From Actinomortierella ambigua (lineage: Eukaryota > Mortierellomycota > Mortierellomycetes > Mortierellales > Mortierellaceae): a stretch of DNA of 56,777 nucleotides. The translations under genes and the position numbers were made by a program. Location: NCBI GenBank assembly GCA_016098155.1, contig JAAAJB010000123.1, positions 1 to 56,777 of the forward strand, given 5' to 3'. This document shows, one piece after another, positions 22,581-34,500 of the stretch; positions within the stretch are counted from its first letter, which is position 1, and each line of letters begins with the position of its first letter. The notes under the pieces are model-generated. The model made no database searches, was not told where the DNA came from, and worked only from the letters and a program-made list of their open reading frames with translations.

Positions 22581-24354
22581 ATGGGTCGTGTTATTCGTGC
22601 TCAGCGTAAGTCTGGAGGAATCTTCAAGTCCCACACCCGTCTCCGCAAGGGTGCCGCTAAGCTGCGTTCGCTCGACTACGCCGAGCGTCACGGCTACGTC
22701 CGCGGTATTGTCAAGGAGGTTATCCACGATCCCGGCCGTGGTGCTCCCCTTGCCAAGGTCCAGTTCCGTGACCCCTACAGGTAATAACAACCTTTCAAGA
22801 GAGACAGACCCTCTCCCTTACCAAGCCAGGACCAAGCATAGCAAGAGTAGCGAGAGACGAAAGGAGGAAAGACGGCGAGCAGTCAAGGAGACGGACGGAG
22901 TCAGTCAGGAATCAACCACTAGTTTCGAGGAGGTCCCCCGTCGATCAGGATGGAAAGGGAGCAATCGTTCTAGTGCATCAAATCACTTGCAGTCTTGGAC
23001 CTCGATCATAGAGCAAGAGGACATTGCATCAGCACTCTTCATCAGGGAGATGCTATTTTTTCCAGTCCATCAACACTTGTTGACGCGCAAGGCGAAGCAA
23101 AAAAACGTCCTGACGTTCGAGACGCCTATCCAGCAACAGACACATGGGGCTCTATCTCAACAAACTCGCCCAACCGCTAGAACATGAATGGTGTTGTTAT
23201 CAGGACACTCTTTGCTCCACCTCTTCAGGACCCAAGGAAGCACTTGTGCAAATTCCTTCATATCAGAATATATGAGTATCCTGACGACTAACGATCGCCG
23301 TCTTTTTTTTCCTTCTGGAATTCAGATACAAGATGCGCACTGAGACCTTCATCGCTACTGGTAAGGACCGACCTGACAAGCGTTCTGAATACACTGCAAT
23401 GCAACAAGGGGGGTGTCAACAATGATTCTGACGTTTCTCGCCATTTTTTTTCTGCGTATAATAGAGGGTACCTACACCGGTCAGTTCATCTACTGCGGTA
23501 AGAAGGCTGCCCTGAACGTCGGCAACGTCCTTCCCCTGAGCTCCATGCCCGAGGGTACCGTTATCTGCAACGTTGAGCAGGCTGCTGGCGACCGTGGTGC
23601 TCTTGCCCGCACCTCCGGTGGCTATGCTACCGTTATCGGCCACAACCCCGATGATGGCAAGACCCGCGTCAAGCTCCCCTCCGGCGCCAAGAAGGTCCTC
23701 TCGTCGGCCGCCCGTGCCACCGTCGGTATCGTCGCTGGTGGTGGTCGTATCGACAAGCCCCTGCTCAAGGCCGGTCGTGCCTTCCACAAGTACCGCGTCA
23801 AGCGCAACAGCTGGCCTCGTACTCGTGGTGTTGCTATGAGTAAGTTTCCGGGACCTCGACCAATTCGGAAGGGAAAAAGGATAATGCCTTTTGTTCGAGC
23901 CTTTAACGAGCCGATTACTCACTTTCTTTTTCTCTCTCTTTTCTCTCTCTTCCTTCCAATTCATTTCCTGACTTACAGACCCCGTCGACCATCCTCACGG
24001 TAAGGCACCAGACTATGACGACCAGGATATTTTCTATTTTGTGTTTCTATTCTCTGTTCATGGATCTGAAAAACTCATTATTATTTTTTATCTCTACCTT
24101 TTCTTTCTATCAACAGGTGGTGGTAACCACCAGCACATTGGTCACGCTTCGACCGTCGCTCGCGACTCCGTTCCCGGTCAGAAGGCTGGTCTCATTGCTG
24201 CCCGCCGCACTGGTCTGCTCCGGTATGTTGGCTTGACAATATCATTCTGGAACATGGATATTCTTTGTTGTGTATTGCGTTTTGATTTTTTACTGAACAT
24301 ATTTTCATTCTTTGTTTTTTCTTTAACAGTGGTTCCAAGAAGCTCAAGGAGTAA
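22581..24354 (+). CDS. RPL2: 60S ribosomal protein L2/L8 (uL2)
   Basis: This is a core protein of the large cytosolic ribosomal subunit, next to the peptidyl-transferase centre. The exons are 22581-22780, 23326-23360, 23465-23839, 23979-23999, 24117-24222 and 24330-24354, together 253 residues, the normal length. The protein starts [19 protein letters not shown] and contains the universally conserved [16 protein letters not shown] loop, which carries the histidine near the catalytic centre. That loop is split over three exons, one of them only 21 bases long. It ends GSKKLKE. The exons use C-rich, strongly biased codons, as expected for high expression. The first intron is 545 bases, far longer than the others (104-139). 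Confidence 0.97.
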
Positions 24355-24642
24355 CTTCTTTGTTCTGTACTCAAACGACAATAAATTGCAGCTTTGCCAT
24401 TTTACCAATCGCGCGATATCTTCCTCCCCCCCAGCAATGTCACTTTTTCTCAACGAGTCCCCCCTTGAAACACCTGTGCATGCCCTTTGATACTTTCACT
24501 AATGACATAATGAAGCTGTCGTTTATATCAGTGAACTTTTTGTCCTGATCGGGTGTTGGTCCAAAAGCCCACTTTGTTTAAGATTTTATTTTGATCGGCA
24601 CCCTATCTCGATGGAGCCTGTGTGTGCACGATTGTTCCATAT

Positions 24643-27526
24643 TTAAGCCTTGTTTGCAGCAGCAGCAGCCTTTTGAGCCTTGACTTGTTCTTGCAAGAAC
24701 TGTTAGGTGTCAAAAAAAAAAAAAAAAAAGGAAGGAGCGATATTAGGCTGAGCTCGCAATCGTTCACAAAACATACACTAGCTCATACACACACATTATC
24801 TCTGCAACGCATAAACTTTCTTACCTTCACCCGAAGTTTGCATTCCTTCTTGGTTCGACCTTGCACAGCCTCAGCAATTTTGTCCCACCGGTCACCTTCG
24901 CCCTGCCACGAGGGAGGGTACGCCTTGAGCGCGGCTTCCAGCTGCTTCTGCTCACCGGCTGTCCATGAGGCTGCGGGTGGAACAACAGCAGCACCAGCAG
25001 TGGTAGTGGTAGAAGTGGTAGAAGTAGTGGCGGTGGTGGTAGGTGCGCCCAACGAGGCTGAAGAGGGGGCATTCGACGTTTTTGGACTCTTGGCCGTCTT
25101 GGAGGCAGCAGCAGCAGCAGCAGGAGGAGGAGGTGTGGTATCCGACTTGGCCGCCAGGTTTGCACGTGACTTTCCACCGGCACCACCACCCTTCTTGTTC
25201 TTCTGAACGCCATTATCGTTGTCATGATCGTGATCGTCGTCGTCAAGAACATCATACCGGACCGAGGGAGCATCGGCGATCTCGATATGAGCCTTGCGTT
25301 GGAACTGCAGTTGGCGGACGGTCGCCGCTTGAGCGGCCTTGTTCTGGACCTGCTGGCTCTTTTTGATGACTTCGTCGGCGGACCGCTGAGGCAGCCCCGT
25401 GTGGTAGGCGATGTAGCCGGCAATGGTGTCCCAGCGGTCTTGGACACCGCCCGGAAACTTGTTGGCGGCCTTGATGAGGAGCTGGATTTCGTCCGTGGAC
25501 CATTCTGGCCGATTTTTCGAGGTGCTATAGGAGGGAAGAGAGGAGGAGGAAGAGGAGGCGCCTGTCTCGGACGACGGCACGGAGGAGGAGGAAGAAGGTG
25601 GCTTCACAAGCGGCTTGACAGACTCCACCCCAAACTGGGAAAGACTTGTGGCATCGGCGATGCTGTCGCGGACAAGGCGCCTGGCTTCGTCTTCGAGGAG
25701 GGCCTTCTTGGCCGGTCTCGATAGCTTGGAGGTTTTGTCTTGGAGTTTTGTGGCGAGCTCTTCAAGGGTCTCGAGCGACAGCTTGTCCAGCATGGAGTCG
25801 AGCTCGGAGACGTAAATGTCGAGTTTTGCCACCGGCATGTGCTTGCCGTCCTCAAGGAAGTAGTTTTCGTCCTATTTTTTTTTGTTTCCGCGTTGCAGAA
25901 GGGAGATTTCAAGTTCAGTATTACGCTGCAAAAGAGAGATCGAGACAAAAAACAACAACAACATTCTACCACAACTACTATCTCTTCATCATATCTCCTA
26001 CCTTGATGGCCGCCTTGATGACCTTCTTTTTATTCCGCATGACCTTCTTCTTGGCCTCGCGTTCCTTGCGCTCCTCTTCCCGTTTGGCGCGCTCCTCGGC
26101 CTCCAGCTCCTCCTGTCGTTCACGGGCCAGGGCAGCCTCCTTCTCCGCCTCCAGACGGGCCCGCTTAGCCACCTCTTGCTTTTCCTGCTTCTTGGCTTCC
26201 TTGGCGAGCCGATCCTGCTCTTTGAAGGCGACGAGACGTGGATCAAGGTTGTAGGCGGTGTCTACTAGCTTTTGAAGACGCACTGCCTCCTCGCGTTTCC
26301 GCTTTGCGCGTTCGGCCTTGTTCTTCTTCTCCATGTACCTCTTTTCATCGCGACTAAAGGAGGAAAAAAGAAAAGAAAAGAGAAGGATAGGAGTCGATTA
26401 GTGTGAGGGAACGACGGAGGCGGAGAAAAAAAGAAGAAAAGAAAGCACAAAGAACAAAGAAAGTCCATACTTTTCAGAGAGGTCCTCTTCCTCCTTGTCA
26501 AGGTACTCAAAAGAGCGCCAAGACTCGAAATGGAACCAAAACTGGTAAAAGGCCAGGACCTCCTCCCGTGTGGAGGCCATGGTGCCGATCATTGGGACTG
26601 TTTTCGGGTCCCGTACCGAGAAGCGGGCCTCGCGCTCAAACACGGGAGCCCAGGCCTCGATGAACGGTCGATCGGCGCCGTCCTTTAAGGGAGAGTAAGC
26701 ATCTTCAGGGATCGGGTCCACGCTGTCGTACTGGCGGCGCTTGACGGGGTCCATCAGTATCTCATAAGCCCTTTGGATGCATTTGAAATAGTTGTCGTCG
26801 TCTTCATCCTTTGCCTTCTTTTGCTGCTGCTTCTTCTTCGCGGCAGATTCAGCAGCATTCGCATTTTCGGACGATTTCTTGTCCGGGTGATGAACGAGAA
26901 CTTTGGTCCGATGCGCCTTCTTGATCATGGCTCGCGTGGCCCGCCATCGAAGCTTGCCCAGGCCTAGGATCCGGTAGTGGTCCTGGGCCTTCCAGTCGCG
27001 CGCGTCGCGTTTCAGGTCTGATGGGTGGTCGGGCTCAATCTCAAACTGGCTGTCGTCTAGGGCCGAGGCAGCGTCCTCGCGTTGGGCAGCGACACGGGCG
27101 GCTTCTTCCTGCTGGGCTGTGAAGATGGCTTCGTCCTCGGAGAAGGTGCGCTTGTGCAGTGTGCGACGTGCATGTGCGAGGTAGCTTCGCCCTACTGGCT
27201 CGATACGCTGGTTGATCGGATCTAAAGTTTGAAAAGTTAAGAAAGGAGGAAGGAAGAAGGAAGAAGGGGGGGGGTGAAGGCGGAGGAGATGGACCGTTAG
27301 GATAAGAGCCTGCTGGCGTTTATTTGTTCTCGCGTGCTGGGTCCATGCAGGGGGAGGGAAAGAGGAAGAAGGGGAGATAAATCTCCACTTGCAGAAATAG
27401 CAGCATACCCGTGATATCGGCATGGATCTTGTACTCTATGTTGGAGTCCCAGCTATGAGGGGGTGGTCCAAGCCGTAGCCCATCGATTGTTGTTGTCTGC
27501 TCACTCTGTGATGTCGTGTTGCCCAT
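24643..27526 (-). CDS. ZUO1: Zuotin / MPP11-type ribosome-associated J-protein
   Basis: Zuotin is the J-domain partner of Hsp70 (Ssz1/Ssb) at the ribosome tunnel exit, where it helps nascent chains fold. The exons are 27526-27409, 27221-26471, 26353-26002, 25871-24825 and 24699-24643, giving 774 residues. The J domain spans about 119-215 with the HPD motif at 151-153 (VHHPDKK), interrupted by a Lys/Gln-rich insert. It is followed by the zuotin homology region (EAWAPVFEREARFS) and a long charged helix (about 300-400) that contacts rRNA. Two SANT/Myb-like domains are at about 528-590 (RPEWSTDEIQLLIKA) and about 710-765 (SWTAGEQKQLEAAL), joined by a Thr/Ala/Ser-rich linker. SANT domains are present in MPP11 of animals and many fungi but absent from budding-yeast zuotin. 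The start MGNTTSQ is preferred over upstream ATGs in a CA repeat. Confidence 0.95.
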
Positions 27527-27673
27527 GTCGAGAGTGTCGTGTGTGTGTGTGTGTGTGTGCAAAGTCCTCCCCAGCCTCGAATGTAAGCCAATAGAACGGT
27601 CACAATTTTTTTTTTGTTTGCATAGGCATGGAGGACAGTGTTGAATTGCTCGAACGCTAGCATTCTACTCGCC
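27527..27673. promoter_or_regulatory. Short divergent promoter region
   Basis: Only 147 bases separate the start codons of zuotin (minus strand) and the next gene (plus strand). It contains a GT/CA dinucleotide run at 27540-27560 and a T run at 27606-27615. The two genes probably share this promoter. Confidence 0.6.
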
Positions 27674-30223
27674 ATGGAACAGCATGAGACACCACCTGCA
27701 GACGCTCATGAGCACCAGGAATCAAGCACTATACCACCACTCATTGTGACAACAGGCGAGGGGTCCAGTACCTCTACTACCCAGCAAGGGCCTGCCGTCA
27801 CCAGCGAGCCAACAGCTTCATCAAGCAAGTCGTCAACAGCACCCAGAGAAGAAGAACCACCAGTGAAGAAGCGAGCCAGACGCCCTGCACGAAAGGTCCC
27901 TCGTTATGAGACTGACGAAAGATATGAGGCAGAGTTGCAGGCGAAGGAGCGCACCAAGGAGCTGAGCAAGCGGCGAATGGCAGCCTTGGCAACCTTTCCG
28001 CCGGAGGGCTACCGCGGTCTGCCCCTGGGCGCGTTCCCAGATGAAGAGTCCTTCCCTCTGGTAACACGGGATCGGACCGACCTTCTGGCAAAAGTCGATT
28101 GGGAGGATGGTGAGAGCTTTGCGGATCTAGTCCGAGTCATCGATCCGCCCACACAGGTGTATCGGCGGTCCCCCAATGAGACGGCCGGACCGAGTCGTCG
28201 TGCGGAGGCGACCACACTGCAAGACCCTACTCGGACTTTTGGTGCTCAACAACAGTTGCTTGCCGCGCAGCGGCAGGATGATCAGTGGATGGAAGTAGAC
28301 GGTGGAAAGGATGCTCTCCCTCGACCTTCACAGGCGGGCGCAAGGCCAGGAGTGAAAAGGGCCCGTCCTACGGTCAGAGAGACGGAGGTCATGTCGACTT
28401 TGGAGGCGGCAGCAGAAGAGGAAAGCGAGGAGGGTGATGGAGTTGCAAAAACGAAGCTTGTCGGCCAGCGGGCGAAAAAGACAAAAAGCCGGGCACGCAG
28501 GGAGTTTGATCTAGAAGCACGGCGAGTCAGGGGCAGTATCGCGATGGCGATCGAGAGTGTCAAAAGCATGTTGGCCGAAGAGAGCTCCGCTGAATCCAAG
28601 CTCATCCAAGAGGCGCTGAACCCCCGCAAGCCTCGCACGACCTACCAGTGGCCGGTTCATGAGACGCTCTTGTCCAATCCCACCAGACATGTAAACAGCT
28701 CGTCCGCCAAGCCCCCGGATGCTTTTGAGGAGGGGGGCGTTGCCTTTGTGGACCAACTCATGGGCAGGCCTTCATCATCGATTGACTCGGAAAGCCAATC
28801 GCTGTTAGCTTTGGAGACCCAAAGGCGGCTGGTCAGGAAAGCGGTTCGCCGTGAAGAGAGGAGGAGGAGGAGGTTGTCGGAGGGAGTCAAAGAGGAGGAA
28901 GGTATCGATGAGCCCACAGGCGACAAGGGCAAGGCACCGCAGAAGAGAGGTGGGTCGCGCATCGCGTACCCAGCTGGAATAATCAAAGTGCGCACCAAGG
29001 TTGAGGATGACTCTTCACTGTACAAGCGGGCACTCAGTAAGGAGGAACAGAGGCAACAGTGGCAGTTGGATCGCCATGCTGAAAATCGTGCGCCAGAGAT
29101 CCACCAAGTGTTTGAAGAGGAGGTGATTGCGTTTGCTCAAAAGATGTACCGCCAAGGGTCCGATTTCCGTGTCGACGATCTTGATACTCTTCAAGAGCTA
29201 ACCATGCCAAAGTATCGGATACAGGCTGTCAGATCCTCCAAGCCAACACGGAGTAGTTCCTCCAGGTCTAATGCGCAGGGTACTCGGAACGAGCGACTAC
29301 ATCAAGCGCGAGAGCGTGACGGCGCAGACGAAGCAGTGGACGAACAGCAGTGGGCCGATGACGAGCTAACGGCCATGCAGGAGAAGGCGGCTGTTTTTTC
29401 AGCAGAAGACACCATGCGCCGAGTTCTCCAGCGACTGCCCTATGTTATCCGGCAAGGAGCTTTGGGATACAAGCCTTCGTATGTTAATGGCGACTTTGAG
29501 AGGCGGTGGGAGACAGTACTGCTCGCAGCCGAACTTGGTGGCGTTGAGGAAAGGTAAGAGAGAAAGAGTTTGTGTGTGAGCTTAATGACGAAATATTGAC
29601 ATTGGAATTACAAAATTAATGAGCTTGACCTACAAGGGCTCCAATCTCACGACGAATATCTAAAATGTACATTTGTTCTTGTTTGATATAGGATATTGAA
29701 AAAGGTATCTTTGAGGATGACCAACTTGTTAAGCAAAGCACAGCAGCTGAGGTACTTGACCGTTCGCACGAAAAAGCCGCCAACTTTTGAGGAGTACCGG
29801 CAGCAGCAAGCCGAAGCCAAAGCAGACTTGAAGCACAATCGCACACAGGAGATCTTGGAGTTGATTCAACAAACTGAGCGTGTGGATCAGTTTTATGAGA
29901 CTGAAGGAGAACAGTTCAAGATGGATATGTACCTCAAGCACCTCTGGGAGCTGCAAGATCAATCACAATCGTGGCAAGGTTCACAACAACAATCACGACA
30001 CGAGGCGCAAAACGACGAAGGTCGTGATAGCGGCTTGCCGATGCAGGATCCAGGGCTCAGTCGGATGAGTCAGCTTTTGCAGAAACGAACTGCATGGAAC
30101 GAGCAGGCTATGCCAGATCCTTTACATCCAAGCAATGACTATGGACAACTCGTCGACGCTGCCGAGGAGAAGCGCCGACTTTTAGAGAGAGACCTGGTTG
30201 AATTCGCCTCACGTTGGACATAG
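27674..30223 (+). CDS. Unrecognised, probably nuclear protein
   Basis: The exons are 27674-29553 and 29692-30223 (GTAAGAG...ATATAG intron, phase 2), giving 803 residues. The start is CGCC-ATG-GAA. A Ser/Thr-rich N-terminus contains a clear basic nuclear-import cluster (KKRARRPARK, about 67-76). Further charged stretches follow, including EEESEEGDG, KKTKSRARR and RREERRRRR. More ordered parts are PRKPRTTYQWPVHETLL, the Trp-rich segment GYKPSYVNGDFERRWETVLLA, and a helical C-terminal region (LRMTNLLSKAQQLRYL, FEEYRQQQAEAKADLKH). I do not recognise a family. The basic and acidic patches with helical segments would suit a transcription, rRNA or chromatin factor, and its divergent pairing with zuotin would fit a ribosome-linked role, but both are guesses. 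Confidence 0.7.
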
Positions 30224-30787
30224 CGATTCTCTCTCTCTCTCACTCTCTCGCCCCCCAAAAACCAACTAGCCTGTTTCGCCCAACCACGTGAAAACAAAAT
30301 GAAAAAACGGTTTCCATCGCGCGGGATAAGCAAGAGGGAGGAAAAAGTTTGACAACAGGCAGGAGGGGAGGGGAGAAGGGAATGTGGTCCTGGAAAAGCA
30401 CGATGCGGGTCACTGAGTAAGAAAGGGAGGAAAAGGGGAGAGGGGGGAGGACAGGCGTGAGTAATGCTGTGTCGAGAAAGCTTTGGGCTAGCCTCGCTCA
30501 GGACTCTTTTTGAAACCAACTGATCGTTCCTGGCGACCGTTGCACAACGATTATTGCGGGACTGGCTGCCCCCCCTGGATATCAATTTTGTCGACTCCTG
30601 TTTCTGCTGTGTGTGTTCCTGAAAGGTGGAGATGTGTTTATCTTGGCATGCATTGTTCATTCCATTTCGCCTTGCATTTCACTCTTTTGCCCACCCCTTC
30701 GATGCATTACTTTTCTCGACTCCCTGTTCCTTCGACTTGGCATCTTCATTGTAGTACACTCTCTCCACCATTGTCTTCTCGTCACCG
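30224..30787. other. Intergenic region upstream of the giant LRR gene
   Basis: CTCTCT runs at 30229-30250 mark the end of the previous gene's transcript region. G/A-rich purine tracts occupy 30330-30470. No reading frame with recognisable content is seen. The last part, rich in C and T (30690-30787), is probably the 5' leader of the LRR gene. Confidence 0.5.
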
Positions 30788-31553
30788 ATGAGTCGTCCCA
30801 GGGACAAGGCCCCAGCTGGCTCGGCCCCTGTGGCAAACCGCTTTCGGACTTCGACCAGCAACAGTACCGTTGCTTCTGCCCTCTCTGCTACCCTGTCTGA
30901 AACCCCTTCCATAGAGCAGTCTTCCTCAACTGGGTCTATTCCAACCCTGTCCTCGCAGCCATCCATTGCCTCTGTCGAGACAACCTCCACCATGACGCCG
31001 ACCATTGCCGGGCAATTCTCCTCTAGGAGACAAGTGAATGGAATGTCTCCATCCAGCCGAGGAGGTGGGGCAACAGAACGATCAGTAGGAGGTGGAGCAG
31101 CAGGAGGAGGAGTCGCACCTGCAGCATTCGTCTCTGCAGGAGGTGTTTCCCAGAGTAGAAAGGGGACTAGCCATGGACCAGTATCCTTGCAGGAGCAAGG
31201 GCGGCGGCACCAACAACAAAAACAGCAACGGCAGCAGCAGGTAAGCCGTAACCTGGTCACCACCCTTGCACAATCTAATTGTGGGGGAGCCTTTCTCTCT
31301 CTCTTTCTTTCTTTCTTTCTGTGTGTGTGTTCTCTGTCCCCTTTATGCCCGTCTTTGTGCAGCAAGTCAAGTAAAAAAAAGTGGGTGTAGGAGCTGCCTA
31401 GTTCTCCTATGTCCCATGATTTGGGGGGGGGGGGATGCAACCAAGGAGGCCTACAAAGGATCGCTTGACCCCAAACTTGCCCTGCCCCTCTCTCTCCAAC
31501 AACCTCCTCCTCCTCTTCCTCAAAGTAGTCCTTTTTGCTGCTTCTTCTTACAC

Positions 31554-31587
<34 letters not shown>

Positions 31588-34500
31588 CCTCTCTTTTCTC
31601 TCTCTCTCTCTCTTCCTCTCTCCTTCCTCTCCCTCTCCCTCCCTTCCCTCTCCCCCTCGTCTTCTTCTCCACACCCCCCCCCACAGAGTGTACAAAGGAT
31701 GGAGCTGCCTGTGTTACCCGCGCTAGAAGACACTGGTTTCGACCTCCTGCCACTCCTACTCACCAACACAGGCTCGATCGACACCAGCAGCCTCTACAAG
31801 TCCCCGACCACCACCACCACCAATGGCAGGCCCTCCTCCTCTACCACCGCGTCTTCCCTCTCCCCATCCTCGACTGCCCACTTTCTCACATCTCGATCGT
31901 CGCAGATCGAGGACCTGAACCAGCCCTACCAACCCTATTCCTCGACCTCCACAACATCCGAGCTTGTCCCAAAGTCAGCAACTGCTATCGACGCCAGTGG
32001 CAACGTGATCCGTCACGACGGTGTCCTATCGGGAGTCTTCAACAAGCATGAACACCTCCGACCTCGTTCCCGTCCAGCTCTGGGGCCAAGGACCTTTACT
32101 TCGACATCCACCTCGCTCGAAGAACATCCCTCCGTGCTCCCTGCTGGCACAATGGCTCCTCGCTCTCAGTCCTCAGTTCACAACGATACCACTGCACCAC
32201 CGCCACCACGGAGGTTTGTCATTCGGAGACCATCAGCGTCGAATCTTCCGACCGCAGGATCGGTAGGGTCAGTGTCTTCCTCCTCCAAAGCACCATCGCT
32301 AAATCGCTCACTCATGTCTGAAGAAGGCAATAGTAGTTACTACGGTCATGGGCTCCAACACGGCCACTCGAAACGATCATCTCTCCAGCAACAACCACAA
32401 CCACAGCAACAACTACAACGGCAGCAGCAATCCTCTGATACCCCTAATTTATCATCTATTTCCTCCACGAGTCCATCTGCTGCCGTTGCTCGTCACAAGG
32501 AACCAGTGAAATCGGCGCAAGAGGTCACCTTTGCCGTTCCAACCAAAGGAGCCGATCCCAAGTCGTCTGGGTTGTTGTCTAGAAAGGATTCAAAGCGTTC
32601 CATTGGGGCCAGCAGCACCAAAAGTGGCGCCTCAGCAAAGGGAGGAGAAGCTCGGCCAAGGGGAACAGAAGCACCAATGAGCGACTCTTCTTCGTCGACA
32701 ACTAGGTCAGATGCATCCTCCCTACATCTGGCCCCACCTTCGGCAAGCCCCAGTAGCCTCCGGACTCGGTTGTCGCGGCTGTTTCGCCCTCATGGAAAGG
32801 CCGACAAACCTGGGGCTCCAAGAAGTGCTCTGGACCTGTATCCACAGCAACAGAGACCGGGCAGTAAGGCCAGAGCACCCACGTCTTCGGCACAGACGAG
32901 CCAAGGTAACATCTAATTAAGCACAAGGGGAAGGGGTGAAAGAAGGAAAAAAAAAACAGAGTACAACAGAGAGAGATGCACAGACCCCACAAATCGCCTC
33001 GGTGGAATTTGCTAATCGGCTCCAACCTCGCTTACCTTCCCTCGCAACCATTCGCCCATCCGTATTCATCTGTTTGTAGGTTCAACGTCTAAACCCCCTG
33101 TCAGCGCCTCAGGACTTGCAGGTGCTGGTATGACAAATGGTGCACAAACACTAAAGGCAATCCCCACCCCTGAGGCTGCAGATGTTGCCCCTCGTCAGCA
33201 GTCAAAGATACCACGTCAAACACTATCACGGCCACAGCAGCAGCAGCAGCAGCAACAACAACAACAACACCAAAAGCAACAGCTATCACCACCACCATCG
33301 TCTTTGCCTCGAGCAACAGGTCGGCCGACATCACAGGAGAATCAACATCCGAACGGGCAAAGCCAGCAGCCCCTGGTGCAACAAGGGCTCTCGTCCGCCT
33401 TGTCCAGATCTGAGCAGCGTGCTAATGGCCGACCGTTCAATGCTGAGAGCGCCCACCAGACGCAAGAGCAATTGCCATATCGGCAAACAACGCACCCTTC
33501 TTCCCCTCCAAGGTAAGGTTGTCGTCGCATGTTAATGTTTTGGATAGCAATGTTCAGGGCAACACGTTTTAGGTTATGCGGTGTGTTCAAGAATTGAAAG
33601 ATGCGCAATTGTTGATATTGGGGTACACACAAAACAGGTTGTGTGAGCAGATGCTTCCTTTTTTTTTCTCCTCCCTGCCACACATACACACACACTCTCC
33701 TGTTTTCCCTCGGAAGTAGAGTGTTTAACAAGCTGCGAGAGGATAGAGGGTGTTACTTTGCGGAACAATTTATACACTACCGGGCCTAACCTAACCTTTG
33801 ATACCCTCTGGGGGATGGGTGGGTTAATTGCTGTCTTAGGTTACCAACAGAGAAAGCCGAGCTTGCGACCAACAATGGTGACGCGCGAACAGAGACAGCG
33901 GCAGCATCAAATACCACAGCGCACAGCACCAGGACAACGACACGGAAGGCGTCTTCGATACCCCGCCCAGCAGGAACTCGACCGGAGACCGTCGCTGCAC
34001 CGATCCCGCCCTCACCGGCCCCGATTCATGCACCCGCGCACCTACCAATCTCGAAATCCAAGGAGGCGGAGAGCACGGAGGCGACGATATCAACCAGCCC
34101 CCACGACGGATCACCCATGTCGTCCGCAACCCTCCCGATGAGCTTTGCGGCAGGCGAGGATATTGCACTGGATGGCTCATCAGGATCGCCGGGGCGTGGC
34201 GCCTCGGCCCTCTCAACGCCCCGCCAGCGACGCGTCTCGTCCGTCTCGAGCAGCAACAGCATCCGACAGGTCGGGACGTATGGAGGCATGGGCACACTCG
34301 CATCACCGGCCCGAAAGGCCAACCCTTACCATACGGGTGCGCTGGCTCGGTTCTCACCAGGGATGACCAACGCGACCATTCTAGGATCTCCCCGGAGGAA
34401 AAGCTCCAGCTCGTCCGTTGGTGGGACGATGCTCGCCTTACAGGAGGCGGCTGCCATGGCGCCTCCTGTGCCGCCTTTGCCGCCGGCACAATCCACCACG

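Noticed and set aside
22781..23325. Box C/D snoRNA in the first uL2 intron
   Set aside because: CTGA-like boxes occur but no matching RTGATGA box with terminal stem was found; kept only as something to test.
33777..33800. CCTAACCTAACC as telomere-type repeat
   Set aside because: There are only two units, inside an intron of the LRR gene, with no array.
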